In this document: piece by piece, positions 6,364 through 8,933 of the stretch
How the letters are laid out: each line of letters opens with the position of its first letter
How positions within the stretch are numbered: the first letter of the stretch is position 1
Assembly: GCA_905202115.1 (NCBI GenBank)
Contig: CAJKQZ010000107.1
Location: 1-8,933 of the forward strand
Reading direction: 5' to 3'
Length of the DNA: 8,933 nucleotides
Source: an uncultured Prevotellaceae bacterium
GTDB lineage: Bacteria > Bacteroidota > Bacteroidia > Bacteroidales > Bacteroidaceae
Made by a program: the position numbers and the translations under genes
Notes under the pieces: model-generated
Told to the model about the DNA's origin: nothing
Databases searched by the model: none
Seen by the model: the letters and a program-made list of their open reading frames with translations, nothing else

Positions 6364-7017
6364 TTAATTTGCAGGAGCTGACGAAGAAGCACTTTCAGGG
6401 TGTTCACTCTTATAGTGCTCTATCATCTTCATGTCAAAGTCGCTTATTTTATCAATCACGTATTTACCTATACCGCAAATCTGCATTTCGTCAAGCACGC
6501 TGATAAGGTTGTCATACGTTGCCTTGTCGGTTGCCTTGATTATAACGTTAGGTACACCTTTTTCACTCTTAATCTTCGACAATTCCTTACGATACAAAGC
6601 ATCTTGCTGAGCCATTGTACGCGTGTCTGTCGTCTGATGTTTGAGACGTTCCTCCTTCAGCTTGTTAATCTTGTTGAGAGCAACAGCATTGCGGCGCTGC
6701 AGAAAAGCACGCGCGCCGGTTTTACCGTAAGTGGTTTCCTTCAATGTATTTATTTCAGGAATTCCCTCATAGTAATACAGCTTGTTGTTTTCATCGAGCA
6801 AGAATGTAACGGCTTCCGAAGCTTTAACTTGGTTTCGCTGTTCGTCTTCCAGATCCTCCTTGTTAGAAGGCATGTTGATTTCCATCGTCTGAGGCTTAAT
6901 CATAGATGTACACAACATGAAGAAGCAAATCAGCAACATGTTCATATCCACCATAGGCGTAAAGTCTATGCGGGTAGTCATCTTCTTTTGCTTACTGCCA
7001 CCTATTTTAGTTGCCAT
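6364..7017 (-). CDS. exbD: ExbD/TolR-family proton-motor subunit, second copy
   Basis: This 217-residue protein is the second ExbD-type subunit of the motor. The N-terminal cytoplasmic part is basic (KQKKMTTR). It is followed by the family motif FTPMVDMNMLLICFFML (19-35), in which Asp24 is the expected protonatable residue in the single membrane helix (about 24-40). The periplasmic part is longer than E. coli ExbD (141 residues) and contains a charged insert at about 95-150 (RRNAVALNKINKLKEERLKH), likely helical, before the folded ExbD core. That core includes PNVIIKATDKATYDNLISVLDEMQICGIG (156-184). The last residues are Ser/Ala-rich. It lies 11 bp after the first exbD and 21 bp before tonB, so the genes are surely co-transcribed. 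It differs clearly from the first copy, so the pair is not a recent duplication. Confidence 0.92.
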   Translation of the reverse strand: MATKIGGSKQKKMTTRIDFTPMVDMNMLLICFFMLCTSMIKPQTMEINMPSNKEDLEDEQRNQVKASEAVTFLLDENNKLYYYEGIPEINTLKETTYGKTGARAFLQRRNAVALNKINKLKEERLKHQTTDTRTMAQQDALYRKELSKIKSEKGVPNVIIKATDKATYDNLISVLDEMQICGIGKYVIDKISDFDMKMIEHYKSEHPESASSSAPAN

Positions 7018-7028
7018 ATCAATCTATT

Positions 7029-7637
7029 TTATTCCTCATTTTTCAAGGAAGTTATAAGGTTATAACGGTTTTCCTTGATATCCTGGAGGGAATTCATCAC
7101 GTTTTTAATTATCTTGTAAGGGGATTTTGCGTCAGCCTTTATGGCTATGCGCAAGTCGGGATTGACATCGCGGGCGCACTTAATCCAGTCTTTGAACTCG
7201 TTCTGCAAACTGTCGCACGGGATACCGGGATTGGCATCACTCTTCAGATAAGCGGTCTGTTGGTCTTCAGGAAGTCCGAGGAAAGCTTTCATCTGGCTCA
7301 TCGGCACGCCAAAAGCAGGTGAAAGTCCGAAGGTTCTCTTCTCCTCGTTGCTGAAACTCATTCCATACTTATCTTGCATCTCATCGAGAACCGACATCAG
7401 GTCGCCTTTCTTGTCCATCGAGAGGAATATCTTTCCGGTCGGTTCAACAAGTATGGTTACGATGTTCGATTCAGGAATCTTAATGTCCGAGACAGAACCG
7501 GGCGTATTTACTTTTACGGGTTCGGGTTTGATAAACGTAGAAGTCAACATGAAGAAGGTAAGCAGCAGGACCGTGACGTCACTCATCGCCGTCATGTCGA
7601 TGTAGACATCTTGTTTTTTGATTTTAAATCGTCCCAT
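7029..7637 (-). CDS. exbD: ExbD/TolR-family proton-motor subunit, first copy
   Basis: This 202-residue protein is an ExbD-type subunit. After a short basic N-terminus (GRFKIKKQD) comes the motif IDMTAMSDVTVLLLTFFML (13-31), where Asp20 aligns with the essential membrane Asp of ExbD. Its neighbours differ from the common form: Ala replaces the usual Pro before Met, and Thr follows DV. The membrane helix covers about 20-37 and the rest is periplasmic. An insert at about 90-155 carries acidic and Gly/Pro segments and two Cys (141, 154). The fold then closes with DLRIAIKADAKSPYKIIKNVM (161-181). The start has a modest ribosome-binding sequence, GAAAGG, a few bases upstream, while most genes here have none. 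It lies 22 bp after exbB. ExbD-type subunits often come in pairs in this phylum, and the two may form a mixed ExbD dimer inside the ExbB pentamer; that is an inference. Confidence 0.92.
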   Translation of the reverse strand: MGRFKIKKQDVYIDMTAMSDVTVLLLTFFMLTSTFIKPEPVKVNTPGSVSDIKIPESNIVTILVEPTGKIFLSMDKKGDLMSVLDEMQDKYGMSFSNEEKRTFGLSPAFGVPMSQMKAFLGLPEDQQTAYLKSDANPGIPCDSLQNEFKDWIKCARDVNPDLRIAIKADAKSPYKIIKNVMNSLQDIKENRYNLITSLKNEE

Positions 7638-7659
7638 GATTTAACCTTTCTTTTGTTGA

Positions 7660-8499
7660 TTAGTGGGTAGCCGAGAAAGTCTGTACGATTGTGAAGCCTA
7701 CTTCGTCAAGGCTGAACGTCAGTTTATCGATTTTGTTTGTATAGTAGTTGTATCCGATAAGTGCGAACGCTGCAGTTGCGATACCCGAAGCGGTATTTAC
7801 AAGTGCCTCGGAGATACCTACAGAAAGCATGGCCGAGTCGGTACCGCCTTCACCTGCAAGAGATGCGAAAGACTTGATCATACCCATAACCGTTCCGAAA
7901 AGTCCTGACAGCGTACCGAGAGTGGTAAGAGTTGCAAGAATCGGAAGGTTCTGCTGAAGCATAGGCATTTCGAGAGCGGTGCTTTCTTCGAGCTCCTTCT
8001 GGATAGCGAGAACTTTCTGCTCTTTCGAGAGAGTTGTATCGTCTTCCATTTCCTTGTATTTCTTCAGAGTTGCAGAAACCACGTTGGCAACAGAACCTCT
8101 TTGTGCGTCGCAGAGAGACTGAGCTTTTGCGAGATCGTTTGCTGCAAGCGCTTTCTTGATACCATCCACGAACTTAACGAGAGATGTTTTGCCGAAAGCA
8201 GTGCGGAGAGCGAAATAACGCTCGATAATCAGCGCGAAGTCAGTGATAAGGAAGCAGAGGATGACAGGCACCATGAAACCACCTTTGTACATCGTACCGA
8301 GCAGGTTGCCCTGGATAGGCTGGTTTGCATTATCACCGCCCTGGAAGTTTGCGGGGTTACCTAATACGAATTCATAGAAGCAGTATGCTATGATGAAGCA
8401 CACTACCATAACGATCCACGCGGCCTTAATTCCTTTGAAGCCTGCGCTCTGAGCCTTAGCCTTTGTAGCTTTAGGCGCCTTTACAGTTGCTTTTTCCAT
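7660..8499 (-). CDS. exbB: ExbB/TolQ/MotA-family proton channel
   Basis: This 279-residue inner-membrane protein is the stator-like channel of the TonB system and starts the operon. The first 23 residues are Lys/Ala-rich (KATVKAPKATKAKAQ) and cytoplasmic. Membrane helices lie at about 26-47 (WIVMVVCFIIAYCFYEFVLG), 74-98 (FMVPVILCFLITDFALIIERY), 185-212 and 232-253. The family signature is in the last two: LPILATLTTLGTLSGLFGTV then MIKSFASLA, and EALVNTASGIATAAFALIG. A large cytoplasmic loop (100-180), with EDDTTLSKEQKVLAIQKELEE partly coiled, separates helices 2 and 3, as in E. coli ExbB. The extra N-terminal helix is typical of Bacteroidota homologues. The ExbB versus TolQ distinction is settled by the downstream tonB and the absence of tolA, tolB or pal. 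A good promoter lies about 80-110 bp upstream. Confidence 0.95.
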   Translation of the reverse strand: MEKATVKAPKATKAKAQSAGFKGIKAAWIVMVVCFIIAYCFYEFVLGNPANFQGGDNANQPIQGNLLGTMYKGGFMVPVILCFLITDFALIIERYFALRTAFGKTSLVKFVDGIKKALAANDLAKAQSLCDAQRGSVANVVSATLKKYKEMEDDTTLSKEQKVLAIQKELEESTALEMPMLQQNLPILATLTTLGTLSGLFGTVMGMIKSFASLAGEGGTDSAMLSVGISEALVNTASGIATAAFALIGYNYYTNKIDKLTFSLDEVGFTIVQTFSATH

Positions 8500-8836
8500 T
8501 TTTTAAACGAAATTTGTTGTTTTAATTTGTTGATATTTGATTTAACAGTTACTTGTTATCTTTTACACAAAAACATACGAACAAAAATAAGGTTTTATTC
8601 AGACATAGCAAAAACTATCCGAGAAATTTCCATTTTTTTTCGTTTTTTTACACCAGCCCTGTGTACACCGCCGCTGCCACGCCCCTTGCCTTTTTCAGGA
8701 AAACGGAGACAGTCGTTTACGAAGCGGCCGTATGAATTCCCCGCCTATATACAACATCTGAAAATAATACCAGCCGGTTCACAACGGCATAATATTATAT
8801 GCTGTGAAATTAGCCATGCCTTGCCGGAGGAGTTTA
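8500..8836. other. upstream region of the exbB operon, non-coding
   Basis: Bases 8500-8615 are AT-rich and hold the exbB leader and promoter. Bases 8640-8836 are more GC-rich. They contain a weak stem (CACA...GCATA at 8780-8791 against TATGCTGTG) and no gene I can recognise. A 113-codon + strand frame (8527-8868) overlaps the promoter and has no recognisable domain, so I treat it as chance. The right edge leads into the second repeat unit. Confidence 0.5.
8582..8612 (-). promoter_or_regulatory. promoter of the exbB-exbD-exbD-tonB operon
   Basis: On the - strand, TTTG (8612-8609) and TATTTTTG (8589-8582) match the Bacteroidota -33 (TTTG) and -7 (TAnnTTTG) elements with a 19-bp spacer, the preferred distance. 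The -7 box is 82 bp from the exbB start codon, so the leader is about 75 nt and AT-rich. This is the best promoter match in the window. Confidence 0.7.
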
Positions 8837-8933
8837 CAGACAAAAACGGTCACCCGTCAAGCACTTGAAAATCAGCAGGTGTATATATAGCGAAAAATAT
8901 GTCTGAGATATTTTAAAATATCTCAGACATATT
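8837..8933 (+). repeat. repeat unit (flank plus palindrome), right copy, cut by window end
   Basis: The 57-bp flank (8837-8893) matches the reverse complement of 3990-4046 at 48 positions, ungapped. It is followed by the palindrome (8894-8933), identical over all 40 visible bases; the last two bases of the 42 fall outside the window. The unit is inverted relative to the left copy and its flank faces the exb operon. It lies about 220 bp upstream of the exbB promoter and reads away from that operon. Confidence 0.9.

Noticed and set aside
8527..8868. 113-codon + strand frame upstream of exbB
   Set aside because: It runs across the exbB promoter and into the repeat flank, its composition is unlike the real genes, and no domain is visible.
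3948..8933. composite transposon calling
   Set aside because: No transposase or integrase gene is present between or inside the repeats and no target duplication can be seen, so I report only the repeats.

Overview
This looks like a piece of a Bacteroidales (phylum Bacteroidota) chromosome. The evidence is the gene cluster exbB-exbD-exbD-tonB with a PstS-like lipoprotein, the style of the TonB N-terminus, three matches to the Bacteroidota sigma-ABfr -7 element TAnnTTTG, and weak or absent Shine-Dalgarno sequences. The genus cannot be resolved by eye.

Layout, left to right. 1-411 is non-coding as far as I can see; it ends in an AT-rich tract with a repeated GAACATTTTT motif upstream of a + strand AraC-family regulator (412-1326). 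A strong bidirectional hairpin terminator (1359-1400) separates this regulator from a convergent, exported TPR-repeat protein on the - strand (1430-2875). A long divergent intergenic region (2876-3301) carries a promoter for each side. A complete fluoride channel gene, crcB, lies on the + strand (3302-3679). A 744-bp gene-poor stretch (3680-4423) follows. The rest is the - strand TonB energy-transduction cluster, transcribed right to left: exbB (8499-7660), exbD (7637-7029), a second exbD (7017-6364), tonB (6342-5521), and, after a hairpin, a PstS-like phosphate-binding-family lipoprotein (5368-4424). A well-matched promoter sits upstream of exbB.

Function. ExbB and the two ExbD proteins form the proton-driven inner-membrane motor, and TonB carries the energy to outer-membrane TonB-dependent (SusC-like) transporters. 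The PstS-like lipoprotein and the TPR protein are frequent companions of this cluster in Bacteroidales, but their exact jobs are not fixed by the sequence. CrcB exports fluoride and appears to be an unrelated passenger lying between the PstS-like and TPR genes.

The most notable structure is a repeat unit not explained by the genes. A perfect 42-bp palindrome (3948-3989) joined to a 57-bp flank (3990-4046) occurs again in inverted orientation at 8837-8933, where the window cuts it off. The two copies bracket the whole PstS-like/TonB/Exb cluster like roughly 99-bp terminal inverted repeats. The visible palindrome bases are identical in both copies, while the flank matches at 48 of 57 positions. 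This may be a dispersed intergenic repeat, a terminator family, or the ends of a mobilised or invertible segment. The sequence alone does not decide between these.
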